Source: Rikenella microfusus (GTDB lineage Bacteria > Bacteroidota > Bacteroidia > Bacteroidales > DYQK01). Taken from it: DNA of 35,241 nt. Numbering within the stretch: the first letter of the stretch is position 1; each line of letters starts with the position of its first letter. The DNA lies in the NCBI GenBank assembly GCA_020719385.1, contig DYQK01000026.1:1-35241 (forward strand). Direction: 5' to 3'. A model generated the notes under the pieces. It saw only the letters and a list, made by a program, of their open reading frames with translations. It did no database searches and was not told where the DNA came from. The position numbers and the translations under genes were made by a program. Positions 1 through 8,894 of this stretch are shown one piece after another.

Positions 1-2100
1 ATACGGTGGATTTCCGATGACAATATCAAAACCTGTGTTTTCGTTAATTTTTTCGTTTAAAACTTCTGCGAAATCGATTTTCCAATCGAAAAAATCAAGT
101 GGTTGGTCGTTGGTTTTCAATTCCTGCAACTTTTTTGCGGTGTTTTTCCATCCTTCTGTTTTCAAATACAAGCGTGTTTGTTCAGTAACTTTTTTACCTG
201 TTTCGTTAGGTTTTGCTTCGTTACCTTTTGTTTTCACCATAAAATTTAATTGGTTGCAAAGAATATCGATTTTAATATTTCGGATTTCTTTGGCAAGATT
301 TTGTTTGTCTTTTCGTTGTGTTTGAAAATATTCTCGTTGTTTTTGGCTGATTTTTTGCAGCAATTCGATATTTTTTTCGCGGTTTTTCTGTGCAAAAACG
401 CCGTCTTTGGTGATATTTTCGTCCCATTCGATATTTATAACTTCGTTGTCAAGTATTGGAACGAGGGAATTTCCTTCGACAATTTTATAATCGAGATTCG
501 GCAAAGGTTTCGGCGTTTTTTCGTCAACGACAAGTGCGAGCCAGAATCGCAATCTTGCAATATCGACTGCACCTTTTTCGATGTCAACGCCATAAATTGA
601 GTTGATAATAATCTTTTCCTTGATTTCTGCGGCTTTCCATTCGCCTTCATTTAGGAAATTGAGTACTTCTTTGATATTGAAAATTTCTTGCAATAAACCC
701 ATTGGAAATGCGCCGCTGCCGATGGCGGGATCGCAAATTTTGACTTTGTCGAGTAAGTCGTTTATTGTTCTGACTTCTGTAATTTTTAACAGTTCGAAAT
801 CTTTGTCTTTGACAAGATTTTCGATGATTTTTTTGTCGGGATTTTCTAATTTGTGGTTTAAATATTCGATTAAACTTTCCTGACACATATAATGCACAAT
901 TTCTTTTGGTGTATAATATGCCCCTTTTTCTTTGTTGTCTTCGAGTAGGTTTTCGAAAATATGTCCGAGCATTTCGGGGTCGATGGCGACAGTTTGTTCG
1001 TTTGGGCTGTCTTCGTATATGGTGAAATTAAAAGCGTTTAAAAAATCGAAAAAGCCGCGTTTGTTGGCGATTTCGGCGTCGAAAAAGTTGTCGTTATGGA
1101 ATAATGTTGCGTTAAGAGTAAGAATTTTGTCGTCAAAAATTTCTTTGTCGAAGAGTCCGCCGTTGAGATATGGAATTTTAACGATGGAATTGTCGGGCAT
1201 AACGAAGTTGTCGTTGTCTCTTTTTTGATTTAACGTTTCGAAAAACAATTTTTTCAACCAAAGTTCATAAAAATTTTCGTTTTTACCTGTTTTTTGAAAA
1301 AAATCGAAAATAAAATTCTTATTTCCATCTTGATAAAGGAGATTTCCATCTTGATCAACGAGATTTGTTGCCCCAAGCCATCCTTTTTTCTGTACGAAAT
1401 ACAAAAAAACGATTCTGCCGAGAAGTTTTTTGGCAAAATTTCTGATATTTTTGTCGTCATTACTGAAAACTGACGTTTTAAAATTCGTTTGATTAATAAA
1501 ATCGACAACTTTTTGATAATGATTTTTATATTCTGCAAAAAAATCTTTGCTTAATTTTTCGACAGAGAATGCTTCTGTGATATTTTCGAGAGAAATGTTT
1601 TCGAGATTCATCAAAAAAACGAATCTTTCGGCTGCCGTTTTACATTTTTCCGCTGGTCCCAAGAGATAAGTATATCTTTTGGCATTGGAAAATTTCGATT
1701 CTATGCCTTTTTCTGTGAAAAAAACATTTTTCGAGACGAAAGTAAACCGCCAAGTTTCGTTGTTGGTCGGTGAAACGAAATTAATAAACGCAGCTTCGCC
1801 TGTTCGCAACATTTTTCTGACAAATTGCTGCACTGCGACTCTGTTGTGTTCGAGTTTAACATTGGGCTGCAACAAAATTTCGTAACAAAAAATTTTTTCG
1901 TAGCTGTTGACAGAAATTTCGCCATACATTTTTGCTTCCTGAATGACTTTTTTTTCTGCTTTTTCTGAAATATTTATTTTTTCTGAAACAGAATAATACG
2001 AAAATTGATTTTTAAAAATCGGACTCAATACGTTTTTTACAAAAAAATCTCGATTATATTCTTGCGAGAGAATATTTTGAAATTGTTGAATATCGGTCAT
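1..2100 (-). CDS. Eco57I-type DNA adenine methyltransferase, 3' end outside window
   Basis: An open frame of 700 codons starts with ATG at 2100 and runs without a stop to base 1. It is therefore cut by the left edge. Residues about 393-410 hold the GAYYTPKEIVHYM segment, residues 456-463 hold SAM-binding motif I (CDPAIGSG), a YGVDIEKGAVDIARLRFWL stretch follows, and catalytic motif IV NPPY is residues 697-700, the last codons in the window. This is the layout of Eco57I-family adenine methyltransferases found in type IIG and ISP-like restriction systems and in PglX. Whether a nuclease or target-recognition domain follows cannot be seen. It starts 70 nt after the PLD/SNF2 helicase on the same strand, which suggests one restriction or anti-phage operon. 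A 21-bp tandem duplication at 1322-1363 repeats QDGN in the N-terminal part. Family assignment is confident; the exact system is not. Confidence 0.9.
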   Translation of the reverse strand, partial: MTDIQQFQNILSQEYNRDFFVKNVLSPIFKNQFSYYSVSEKINISEKAEKKVIQEAKMYGEISVNSYEKIFCYEILLQPNVKLEHNRVAVQQFVRKMLRTGEAAFINFVSPTNNETWRFTFVSKNVFFTEKGIESKFSNAKRYTYLLGPAEKCKTAAERFVFLMNLENISLENITEAFSVEKLSKDFFAEYKNHYQKVVDFINQTNFKTSVFSNDDKNIRNFAKKLLGRIVFLYFVQKKGWLGATNLVDQDGNLLYQDGNKNFIFDFFQKTGKNENFYELWLKKLFFETLNQKRDNDNFVMPDNSIVKIPYLNGGLFDKEIFDDKILTLNATLFHNDNFFDAEIANKRGFFDFLNAFNFTIYEDSPNEQTVAIDPEMLGHIFENLLEDNKEKGAYYTPKEIVHYMCQESLIEYLNHKLENPDKKIIENLVKDKDFELLKITEVRTINDLLDKVKICDPAIGSGAFPMGLLQEIFNIKEVLNFLNEGEWKAAEIKEKIIINSIYGVDIEKGAVDIARLRFWLALVVDEKTPKPLPNLDYKIVEGNSLVPILDNEVINIEWDENITKDGVFAQKNREKNIELLQKISQKQREYFQTQRKDKQNLAKEIRNIKIDILCNQLNFMVKTKGNEAKPNETGKKVTEQTRLYLKTEGWKNTAKKLQELKTNDQPLDFFDWKIDFAEVLNEKINENTGFDIVIGNPPY
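1322..1363. repeat. two tandem 21-bp units inside the methyltransferase gene
   Basis: Units 1322-1342 and 1343-1363 match at 18 of 21 positions. The unit length is a multiple of three, so the reading frame is kept and a short QDGN-containing peptide is repeated. Confidence 0.75.
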
Positions 2101-2170
2101 TTTGTGGTGAAATAAAGAGTGAAAAATTTTTGTACAAATAAACGAAATATTTTAATATTTTTCGCAAACT

Positions 2171-5100
2171 TTACGAGAAAGTTTGTGTTAAAACGATTTC
2201 GGGAGAAATAATAATTCGTTTTTTCTCATCTTTCTCTTCATTTCCTTCGGCGGAACAATATTTTTTTACAATTTCCTCGAAAAATTTGGGGATAACATTG
2301 GAAGCAGTGCTTGGTGTCAATAAATTGTTATTGAAAAAATCATTAATTTTTTTGGGCAAATCATTAAATCTCCCAATTTCAATTAATTTTCTACAATTAT
2401 TTAACGCAATTTTTTGTTCGTCTGTTGCGAATTTCAACATTGCACTTAAATATTCGTCTGCTTTTTTCTGTGTTTTTGTTAATTTCTGGTTTGTGATGGT
2501 TGAAATGTTGCTTTGCGTTTTATCTGAAACGAAAAATTGATGTGCCGCAGCGGCTTGTTCAAGAGTAAATTGATGCAAATCGATAGATTTTTCGTTCTCT
2601 TCTGCTTCGAAAATGGTTGCAGCAGCTGCGAAATCTAACTCGACACACGTATTATCAGGAAAAACTAAACAAAAAATACCTGGATGATTCTTACTTTTCA
2701 GATAAGTCAACGAAGTTTGTGATAAATCATAACTTATTTTCGTTTGATTAAACGTTTTATCTCTGCCGCATCTCGCTTTATTGGGAATTTTGTTAATTTT
2801 TCGATACTCTTTTTCGTTTTTTCGTTTAAAATCTCTCAACACTTGCAGAAATTTTAACGTTTCGCTTGCCTCTTGCTGCAATTTTATGTTGGGAATAAAT
2901 AAACCTGCTTTACCTCGTTCCTCCAAAACCGACAACATTTTGTCATCCGACCCAAACGCAATATGAAATGCCTGAATTTTCAACAACGCTCTTTGAATAA
3001 GACGAATTTGTTGTTCTCCTTGCACGGTGGGATAAAAATTGAAAATATAAATTTTCGCCGCTTTTGTCCCGATTCTGTTGATTCGACCACTTCGTTGAAT
3101 AAGTTTTGTCGCATTCCATGGAATATCATAATTCACCATTACGTTACTTCGGTGCAAATTGATACCTTCTGACAAAACTTCCGTAGAAATTAAAATATCA
3201 AAATCATTTTTTTGCTTTTCGAAAGGAATATTTGCATCGAAATTTTCGCGAATCACCGATTCTATCTCTTTGCGATTTTTCGAAGTGGCAACTAAACATC
3301 GATATTTAGTAATTTTCTCTGCCAAAAAATTTGCAGTTTCGACAGATTCGGTGAAAATAATTAATTTTTCGCCTGTGTTGATGCTTTTACCAAACAATTT
3401 TTCGTTTAATTGTTTAATAAATTCGTCTAATTTGGGGTCTCTTTTAACATTCTCCCATTTTTTAATTAAATTTTCGATTTTTTCTTTGTCTTTTTCCAAC
3501 AAATCGAGATAATTTAAGTTAAAATCTTTGCATTGAAAAACTTTTCCGTCATTTTTTTCGACAATTTTCTCAATTTCCTCATCGGTTTTGCCGTTTTCGA
3601 TAAGTTTATTGATGTCTAAATTGCTGGCGATGAAAATTTTGTCGTTTTTAAACATCTCGATAATGTTTTTTATTGCAGTTAACAATCGATTTAACGACTG
3701 TTTGAAAGCAAAAAAACTACTTTCGAGGCGTTTAACGAGTAATGTTCGCATAATTCCTGCGAGTAATTCGGAGATAACCTTCACATTGCCGTATTGTTTT
3801 TGTGATTCGGGGTTTAAAAACTCGATTAAACGGTATCTATAATATCCAAAACTTTCGATTTCGTTGCCATTTTCGTCAATTCCGACCAAAAAATTGACGG
3901 TTTCGACAAATAATTCGCATTCTTTTGGGGTTAATGTGTAACGCAAATTTTCAGGTTCACAGACTTCGGGAAAAGTTAAGTTTTGATTTTTGATGTCCGT
4001 TAAATAATCGTTAAAACCTAAAATATCTTTTCGCGTTCGGCGAATGACGAGTGGTTCAATAACGTTTTTTCGCAATTTTTCGAATAAATCAGCAATTTTC
4101 GAGTAATTAAAAGTTTCTTCTCCGTTGAGAAATCGAAAAATTTTGCCGACATTTAACGAATTTTCGCTTGGTAATTTTTTAAATTCCTCGTTGATGGGTT
4201 TAAAAAATGCTTCCAAATTTCGAACATTTTCCAACGTACTATTTCTGCGGTCTTGAAATAAATACAATTGATTTTCAATGTCTTGCGGTTTATTATTGAG
4301 CGGCGTAGCGGAAATTAAGATAATTTTTTTGTGAACATCACCCTTCGGCGAAGGATTTTGCCGCAAAGTTTTACAAATATTTTGTAAATGTTCGTACATT
4401 TTTATTTTGTCGTTGCGAAATTTATGCGATTCATCAATAACAACCATATCATATTCCGCGGGACGAAAAAAATTCATATCTTTTTCGTCGAAAATTTTGT
4501 GTAAACTACCAATCGAAATGATTTTAAAATACATTTCTATCTGAAATTCCTTCAGAGTGTCGTACCAATGATGCTTTAATGCAGGCGGGACAACCAATAA
4601 AACCTTCGTTTGACTGCCATTTTCGTATATAAATTTTTTTATCACCATACACGCAATGACAGTTTTCCCCAAACCAACCACATCGGCAAGCAAAAAACCG
4701 TTATGTTTCTCCAACATTTGATAAGCTTGGTTTGCTGCATCGATTTGATACTCCAAATTATAATATCTTTTGGGTAACATTTCACTCATTTTATAAAAAT
4801 TTGCATCCACACGTTCCCCGAAATACTCAATAAGTGCCTTTATATATAGTTGAAACGGTGTAAAATCATCTCGGAGATAAGTATTTTTCTCAATTTTTTT
4901 TGCATCTGTGTTTAAAATCGGAATTGCTTCGTTCCACAGACGTTCAAATTCGTCTGTTGCAAACTTTACATCGTCAAAATCTCGCAGCGAAACGTTAAAT
5001 TCATAATTAGAATCAGGTTTTGAACCGAGTCCTTCTTCGGTTAAATTGGAAGAACCCGTAATTACTTCGCAAAATGAATGTTCATTAAACAATTCGGGGC

Positions 5101-5518
5101 GAAAAATATATATTTTTGCGTGTAATTTTTTCGAAGGATGTGCTTTTATCTCGATTTTTTTCGAAATAACATCGTTTAAAAATTGTTTCATTCCGTTTTC
5201 GACTAATTGCGTGTAAGGTGCGTTTTGTATGTCTTGAATTGTCTCTTCGATAAAATTTTCTTTCGCATCTTTTTCGAGAAATAAACAAATTTGTCCTTTT
5301 TCTGCGTATGTTTGCACCAATTTATCAACATTTATTCCGACTAAAATTCTAATTTTTTTTACTTTTGCTAAAAAAGTTTGAATTTTACAATAACCCGAAG
5401 CGCGAAAATAACCGACAAGAATATCGAAATGATGAATTTTATCAGAATTGTCAAAAATTCCTTCGATTTTTTTGACAAGCGAATTGTCTTTGTTGTTGGT
5501 AAAAAATTTTGTTGCCAT
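2171..5518 (-). CDS. PLD-nuclease/SNF2-family helicase, restriction-like
   Basis: A protein of 1115 aa. The N-terminal 200 residues carry a phospholipase D-type half-site, LHAKIYIF (H133, K135) followed by GSSNLTEEG (155-164). The Asp of the usual HxKx4D motif is Arg, as happens in divergent PLD domains. A SNF2/RapA-like helicase follows: Walker A VGLGKT (281-286), DESH (362-365), SATPLNN (403-409), and motif VI QRSGRINR (808-815). Proteins of this build act in ATP-dependent restriction and anti-phage systems, so it probably translocates on DNA and cuts. I chose ATG 5518 over an upstream in-frame start at 5644, because the -7 box TATTTTTG (5549-5542) and a tRNA terminator hairpin lie inside that extension. 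It precedes the Eco57I methyltransferase by 70 nt. The fold is certain; its role in defence is inferred. Confidence 0.9.
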   Translation of the reverse strand: MATKFFTNNKDNSLVKKIEGIFDNSDKIHHFDILVGYFRASGYCKIQTFLAKVKKIRILVGINVDKLVQTYAEKGQICLFLEKDAKENFIEETIQDIQNAPYTQLVENGMKQFLNDVISKKIEIKAHPSKKLHAKIYIFRPELFNEHSFCEVITGSSNLTEEGLGSKPDSNYEFNVSLRDFDDVKFATDEFERLWNEAIPILNTDAKKIEKNTYLRDDFTPFQLYIKALIEYFGERVDANFYKMSEMLPKRYYNLEYQIDAANQAYQMLEKHNGFLLADVVGLGKTVIACMVIKKFIYENGSQTKVLLVVPPALKHHWYDTLKEFQIEMYFKIISIGSLHKIFDEKDMNFFRPAEYDMVVIDESHKFRNDKIKMYEHLQNICKTLRQNPSPKGDVHKKIILISATPLNNKPQDIENQLYLFQDRRNSTLENVRNLEAFFKPINEEFKKLPSENSLNVGKIFRFLNGEETFNYSKIADLFEKLRKNVIEPLVIRRTRKDILGFNDYLTDIKNQNLTFPEVCEPENLRYTLTPKECELFVETVNFLVGIDENGNEIESFGYYRYRLIEFLNPESQKQYGNVKVISELLAGIMRTLLVKRLESSFFAFKQSLNRLLTAIKNIIEMFKNDKIFIASNLDINKLIENGKTDEEIEKIVEKNDGKVFQCKDFNLNYLDLLEKDKEKIENLIKKWENVKRDPKLDEFIKQLNEKLFGKSINTGEKLIIFTESVETANFLAEKITKYRCLVATSKNRKEIESVIRENFDANIPFEKQKNDFDILISTEVLSEGINLHRSNVMVNYDIPWNATKLIQRSGRINRIGTKAAKIYIFNFYPTVQGEQQIRLIQRALLKIQAFHIAFGSDDKMLSVLEERGKAGLFIPNIKLQQEASETLKFLQVLRDFKRKNEKEYRKINKIPNKARCGRDKTFNQTKISYDLSQTSLTYLKSKNHPGIFCLVFPDNTCVELDFAAAATIFEAEENEKSIDLHQFTLEQAAAAHQFFVSDKTQSNISTITNQKLTKTQKKADEYLSAMLKFATDEQKIALNNCRKLIEIGRFNDLPKKINDFFNNNLLTPSTASNVIPKFFEEIVKKYCSAEGNEEKDEKKRIIISPEIVLTQTFS

Positions 5519-5541
5519 GAATTGTTTATTTTTAGAAAATG

Positions 5542-5549
5542 CAAAAATA
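5542..5549 (-). promoter_or_regulatory. -7 element for the PLD/helicase gene
   Basis: TATTTTTG on the minus strand matches the Bacteroidetes -7 consensus TAnnTTTG, about 24 nt before ATG 5518. It decides the start of the helicase gene. Confidence 0.6.
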
Positions 5550-5603
5550 AACAATATTTTTGAGAAAATGTTGTTTATTATAATTTTTTTGCGAAAGGAA
5601 AAA

Positions 5604-5631
5604 CCTCTTTTGGTTTGTGAACCAAAAGAGG
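5604..5631 (-). terminator. rho-independent terminator of tRNA-Met
   Basis: A perfect 12-bp stem (5604-5615 with 5620-5631) closes a 4-nt loop and is followed on the minus strand by five T. It lies 41 nt past the tRNA 3' end and before the helicase promoter, so it separates the two transcription units. Confidence 0.8.
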
Positions 5632-5672
5632 AAAAACCAACCATTATGAAAAGAAAAAATTGAAATTTAAAG

Positions 5673-5746
5673 TGGACCCACCAGGGCTTGAACCTGGGAC
5701 CACCTGATTATGAGTCAGATGCTCTGACCAACTGAGCTATGGATCC
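5673..5746 (-). tRNA. tRNA-Met (CAU anticodon)
   Basis: A 74-nt cloverleaf. The acceptor stem GGATCCA pairs with TGGGTCC and is followed by discriminator A. The D arm is GCTC/GAGC, the anticodon arm TCTGA-CTCATAA-TCAGG, and the T arm CCAGG-TTCAAGC-CCTGG. CCA is not encoded. The anticodon CAT fits elongator tRNA-Met; a tRNA-Ile2 modified at C34 cannot be excluded by eye. It is not the usual initiator form, because acceptor pair 1-72 is a normal G-C. Confidence 0.95.
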
Positions 5747-5816
5747 TAAAAACACTAAACTTTTAACTTTATGAAAACTTTATAGAATCTTTTATTTTCC
5801 TTTTTAAAAATCGGCA

Positions 5817-5848
5817 CAAAGATAAAAAACTTTTTCAAATTAAACAAA
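5817..5848 (-). promoter_or_regulatory. promoter of tRNA-Met
   Basis: On the minus strand TTTG (5848-5845), a 20-nt spacer, then TATCTTTG (5824-5817). This is a textbook Bacteroidetes promoter, giving a leader of roughly 65 nt before the tRNA. The rest of the 250-nt gap 5747-5997 is AT-rich and shows only this and the divergent promoter at 5954. Confidence 0.7.
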
Positions 5849-5953
5849 TTTTTTCGCAAAAATTTTCATAAAAAATAAAAAATTTTCATAATTCATTGAT
5901 TTTCAACGAGAAAAAAATGTTAAAAAATCTCAATAAAATTTAAAATTTATTTT

Positions 5954-5961
5954 TATATTTG
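5954..5961 (+). promoter_or_regulatory. -7 element for the FAD oxidoreductase gene
   Basis: TATATTTG matches TAnnTTTG, 37 nt before ATG 5998. A TTG at 5959 that could extend the frame overlaps this box, so it is not the start. Confidence 0.6.
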
Positions 5962-5997
5962 CAAAATCAAAAAATTCACTCACAAATAAATTTTTTT

Positions 5998-7497
5998 ATG
6001 CGAAAAAAAGTCATTATTATCGGTGCAGGAATCGCAGGTCTGAGCAACGGTTGTTATCTGCAAATGAATCATTATGAAACCGAAATTTTCGAACTTCACA
6101 GCATTCCCGGCGGACTTTGCACTTCATGGAAACGAAAAGATTATATTTTCGACGGCAGTATTCATTGGTTGTGCGGCACAAAAACTGATTCTTTTCTCAA
6201 TAAAATGTGGAACGAGTTGGTTGATATGAAAAAGTTGCAAATTGTTAACCACGATATTTTTATGAGAATCGAAGATGAAAACGGCAAATTTATTGATGTT
6301 TTCGCAAATTTAGACAAATTGCACACCGAACTTCTCGAAAAAGCACCTGAAGACAAAAAAATTATTGAGGAAATTATTCACGCTGCCAAAAAACTCACTT
6401 CCGTTAAGATGCCCGCCGACCAACCAATGGAAATTGCAAGTTTTTTCGAAAAAGCCGCTATGATGGCAAAAATGTTGCCCGTAATGGGAATTTTTCAGAA
6501 ATTTTCGAAAATTACGATGGAAGAATATGCAGAAAATTGTAAAAATCCGTTGTTAAAATTGACACTTTTGTCTTTGTTCGAACCCAAGATGGCTGCGATT
6601 TTTCAATTTTTTACTCTCGCTTGGATGCACAACCAAGACGCAGGTTATCCCATTGGCGGCTCGTTGGAGTTTTCGAAAAAAATCGAAAAACGTTATTGCG
6701 AGTTAGGCGGCAAAATTCATTATCACTCGAAAGTGAGTAAAATTCTCGTCAAAAATGAAAAAGCATACGGAATTGAACTCGAAAACGGCGAACAATTTTT
6801 TGCCGACATCATCATTTCTGCCGCAGACGGACGAAATACTATTTTTGGAATGCTCGAAGGAAAATTTTTGGACAAAACCATTCAAAGTTATTACGATGAA
6901 TACACGATTTTTTCTCCGTATATTCAAATTTCTCTCGGTTTAAAACGAAAATTCGATGATTTTCCTGCTTCAACAATGTTAAAATTGTCTAAAAATATTC
7001 AACTCGACCCAAAAACTTCGTTAGACAGTTTGTGGACTGTTTTTTATTATTATGACCCAACATTTGCCCCTGAAGGTAAAACTTCTGTCGTCATTTTACC
7101 ATTAACTCGCGACTTCGATTTTTGGGATAATTTGCGAAAAAATGACAAAGAGAAATATTCCGCAGAAAAGCAACGAATCGCTGACGAAATTATTGATGCC
7201 TTGGAAAATAAATATGGGAATTTCAAGGAGCATATTGAAGTTATTGATGTCGCAACTCCATCAACGGTTTATCGTTACACGGGCAATTATCAAGGAAGTA
7301 TGGAAGGTTGGATTCTTTCGCCGCAAAACGCAACGGTAAGTATGAAAAAAACTTTGCCGCATTTGGCAAATTTTTATATGTGCGGTCAATGGGTGCAACC
7401 AGGCGGCGGACTTCCTGGTGCGTTAATCTCGGCGAGACAAGTAGCACAAATTATTTGTCATGACGACAAAATTAAATTTACAACTTCGCATTTTTAA
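5998..7497 (+). CDS. FAD-dependent oxidoreductase, phytoene desaturase/retinol saturase-like
   Basis: A protein of 499 aa. The N-terminus has a Rossmann FAD-binding motif GAGIAGLSNG, followed by ELHSIPGGLCTSWKRK and a WLCGTK segment. The C-terminus has GQWVQPGGGLPGA, the second FAD-contacting motif of the CrtI/CRTISO/retinol saturase superfamily. Members desaturate, isomerise or saturate polyenes and related lipids. There is no signal peptide, so it acts in the cytosol or at the inner leaflet of the membrane. No carotenoid or lipid biosynthesis gene lies nearby and the gene looks monocistronic, with its own promoter and terminator, so the substrate cannot be inferred. The start at 5998 follows from the promoter position. 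Confidence 0.85.
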   Translation: MRKKVIIIGAGIAGLSNGCYLQMNHYETEIFELHSIPGGLCTSWKRKDYIFDGSIHWLCGTKTDSFLNKMWNELVDMKKLQIVNHDIFMRIEDENGKFIDVFANLDKLHTELLEKAPEDKKIIEEIIHAAKKLTSVKMPADQPMEIASFFEKAAMMAKMLPVMGIFQKFSKITMEEYAENCKNPLLKLTLLSLFEPKMAAIFQFFTLAWMHNQDAGYPIGGSLEFSKKIEKRYCELGGKIHYHSKVSKILVKNEKAYGIELENGEQFFADIIISAADGRNTIFGMLEGKFLDKTIQSYYDEYTIFSPYIQISLGLKRKFDDFPASTMLKLSKNIQLDPKTSLDSLWTVFYYYDPTFAPEGKTSVVILPLTRDFDFWDNLRKNDKEKYSAEKQRIADEIIDALENKYGNFKEHIEVIDVATPSTVYRYTGNYQGSMEGWILSPQNATVSMKKTLPHLANFYMCGQWVQPGGGLPGALISARQVAQIICHDDKIKFTTSHF

Positions 7498-7510
7498 CAA
7501 TTTTTAACAA

Positions 7511-7546
7511 AAAATTTGTCAGATTTTTCGGAATCTGACAAATTTT
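7511..7546 (+). terminator. terminator after the oxidoreductase
   Basis: A perfect 15-bp stem (7511-7525 with 7532-7546) encloses the 6-nt loop TTTCGG. The stem ends in A/T pairs, giving a T-rich 3' flank. It lies 13 nt after the stop codon. Confidence 0.75.
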
Positions 7547-7558
7547 AAACAGAAATTT

Positions 7559-8359
7559 ATGAAAAAAATTTTGTTTATTTGTTTATTTTCACAAATTTTA
7601 ACTTCTTTTGCACAAACTCTCACCGAGCAAGAAGCACTTCTCACCGCACAAACAAAGCAATTAAATCAATTTATTCGCAGATTTAACGGCGAGGAAGACC
7701 TTTTAGGGAAAAGATGGTACAAAAAAGATTCGTCTTTTCACAAAGAAACGTGGAGACGAAAATATTTATCCATTCTTTTCGACAGCGACAACTCCCGACT
7801 AACAGACTCTGTCAGGCAAAAATTTATCAACGAAACGGTCAACGACACAATTTCATCGTTTTTAGATTTTTATGGAAAATTTTGGTACGCCGAGGTCGAT
7901 GCAGAATGCAAATTTAACGGCAAAAAAGAAAATTTAATTTTATTTCTCAAACTCGAACAAGCAGGCGAGGGCTGGAAATGGGTGATTTCGAAAGTTTATT
8001 TTCAACCATTTCAAAAAATGTTTTCGCAAGATTCTACGTTAAAATTTCTGCATCCGCTGAGTCACGAGGTCGATTTTATGAATTTAACAAACGTTTTGAA
8101 AAAAGAAAAACAACTCGAAAAATATGCTTCAAAGAAATATTTTACCGATTTTCGAAGTTTATTTTTTTACGAATTGAAAAATGGAAATTTAAAATTTTTG
8201 AAAATTACGCAGACAAAATTTCACTTTTTTCAACTGAAAAATTGGTATTTTGAAGTTTCATATTTCAACCGAAATACGTACAATTCGGGTTGGTTAATTT
8301 CAAATTTAATTTTTGTTCCTGAAAAAGAAAAGTTAAATTTTTTACATCAATTTGAGTAG
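7559..8359 (+). CDS. secreted protein of unknown function
   Basis: A protein of 266 aa with a clear Sec signal peptide (MKKILFICLFSQILTSFAQ, cleavage likely after SFA). The mature part is rich in aromatic and charged residues and looks alpha/beta. I recognise no catalytic motif. It ends 6 nt before the FKBP gene on the same strand, so the two are probably co-transcribed and both act in the cell envelope. The function is unknown. Confidence 0.75.
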   Translation: MKKILFICLFSQILTSFAQTLTEQEALLTAQTKQLNQFIRRFNGEEDLLGKRWYKKDSSFHKETWRRKYLSILFDSDNSRLTDSVRQKFINETVNDTISSFLDFYGKFWYAEVDAECKFNGKKENLILFLKLEQAGEGWKWVISKVYFQPFQKMFSQDSTLKFLHPLSHEVDFMNLTNVLKKEKQLEKYASKKYFTDFRSLFFYELKNGNLKFLKITQTKFHFFQLKNWYFEVSYFNRNTYNSGWLISNLIFVPEKEKLNFLHQFE

Positions 8360-8365
8360 ATTTTT

Positions 8366-8890
8366 ATGAGAAATTTTGTTTATTATCTCTTTGTAATTTG
8401 TTTATTTTCAACATTTTGTACAGAAAATCAAGAGAAAAATCTTTTGAAAAAACCTCACATCAATATTGAGGAAACGTTGATAAAAATAAATCGTCAGTTG
8501 GTGAAGGAAAATGTCGAAAAAATGAAAAATTTTGCGAAAGAAAAAAAATGGAATATGCAGTCAACAGAGCGTGGTGCGATGTTTGAAATTTACAAAATGA
8601 CGAAAAATCAACTCATTCGGTCAGGAAATGTAGTTCATTTTAAATATTCTCTTTCACTTTTAGACGGCACTTTTTGCTATTCCTCCGATTCTTTGGGAAT
8701 AAAAACCATCAAACTCGGACAAGGAAACGCAGAGGCAGGTTTAGAAGAGGTTTTTGAAAAGTTATGTGAAGGTGAAAAAGCACATATAATTATTCCGCCC
8801 TATTTGGCATACGGCACTTCGGGAGATAATAACAAAATTCCGCCGCTTGCTATGTTGGTTTATGACGTGGAAATTGTGAAAGTTGAGTGA
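8366..8890 (+). CDS. FKBP-type peptidyl-prolyl isomerase, GldI-like
   Basis: A protein of 174 aa with an N-terminal export signal. The Cys near residue 18 sits in FSTFC, a poor lipobox, so lipidation is uncertain. The second half is an FKBP domain: VVHFKYSLSLLDGTFCYSS, then KLGQGNAEAGLEE, IIIPPYLAYG and IPPLAMLVYDVEIV, with the usual final strand. FKBPs speed proline isomerisation; envelope FKBPs of Bacteroidetes such as GldI help fold exported or gliding/T9SS proteins. A T9SS cargo is encoded nearby at 11480. Calling it GldI itself would need phylogeny. Confidence 0.85.
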   Translation: MRNFVYYLFVICLFSTFCTENQEKNLLKKPHINIEETLIKINRQLVKENVEKMKNFAKEKKWNMQSTERGAMFEIYKMTKNQLIRSGNVVHFKYSLSLLDGTFCYSSDSLGIKTIKLGQGNAEAGLEEVFEKLCEGEKAHIIIPPYLAYGTSGDNNKIPPLAMLVYDVEIVKVE

Positions 8891-8894
8891 AAAC

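Noticed and set aside
17-1228. Several plus-strand frames rich in Phe, Ser and Lys
   Set aside because: They are antisense to the continuous 700-codon methyltransferase frame, which carries motifs I and IV.
5604-5631. Inverted repeat as a possible IS end
   Set aside because: Stem, loop and T run fit a terminator for the adjacent tRNA, and no transposase is near.
5519-5644. N-terminal extension of the helicase to 5644
   Set aside because: It would run through a terminator hairpin and a -7 promoter box and has no similarity to the PLD domain.
7559-8359. Gliding-motility Gld/Spr protein because of the FKBP neighbour
   Set aside because: No motif supports it; neighbouring position alone is too weak.
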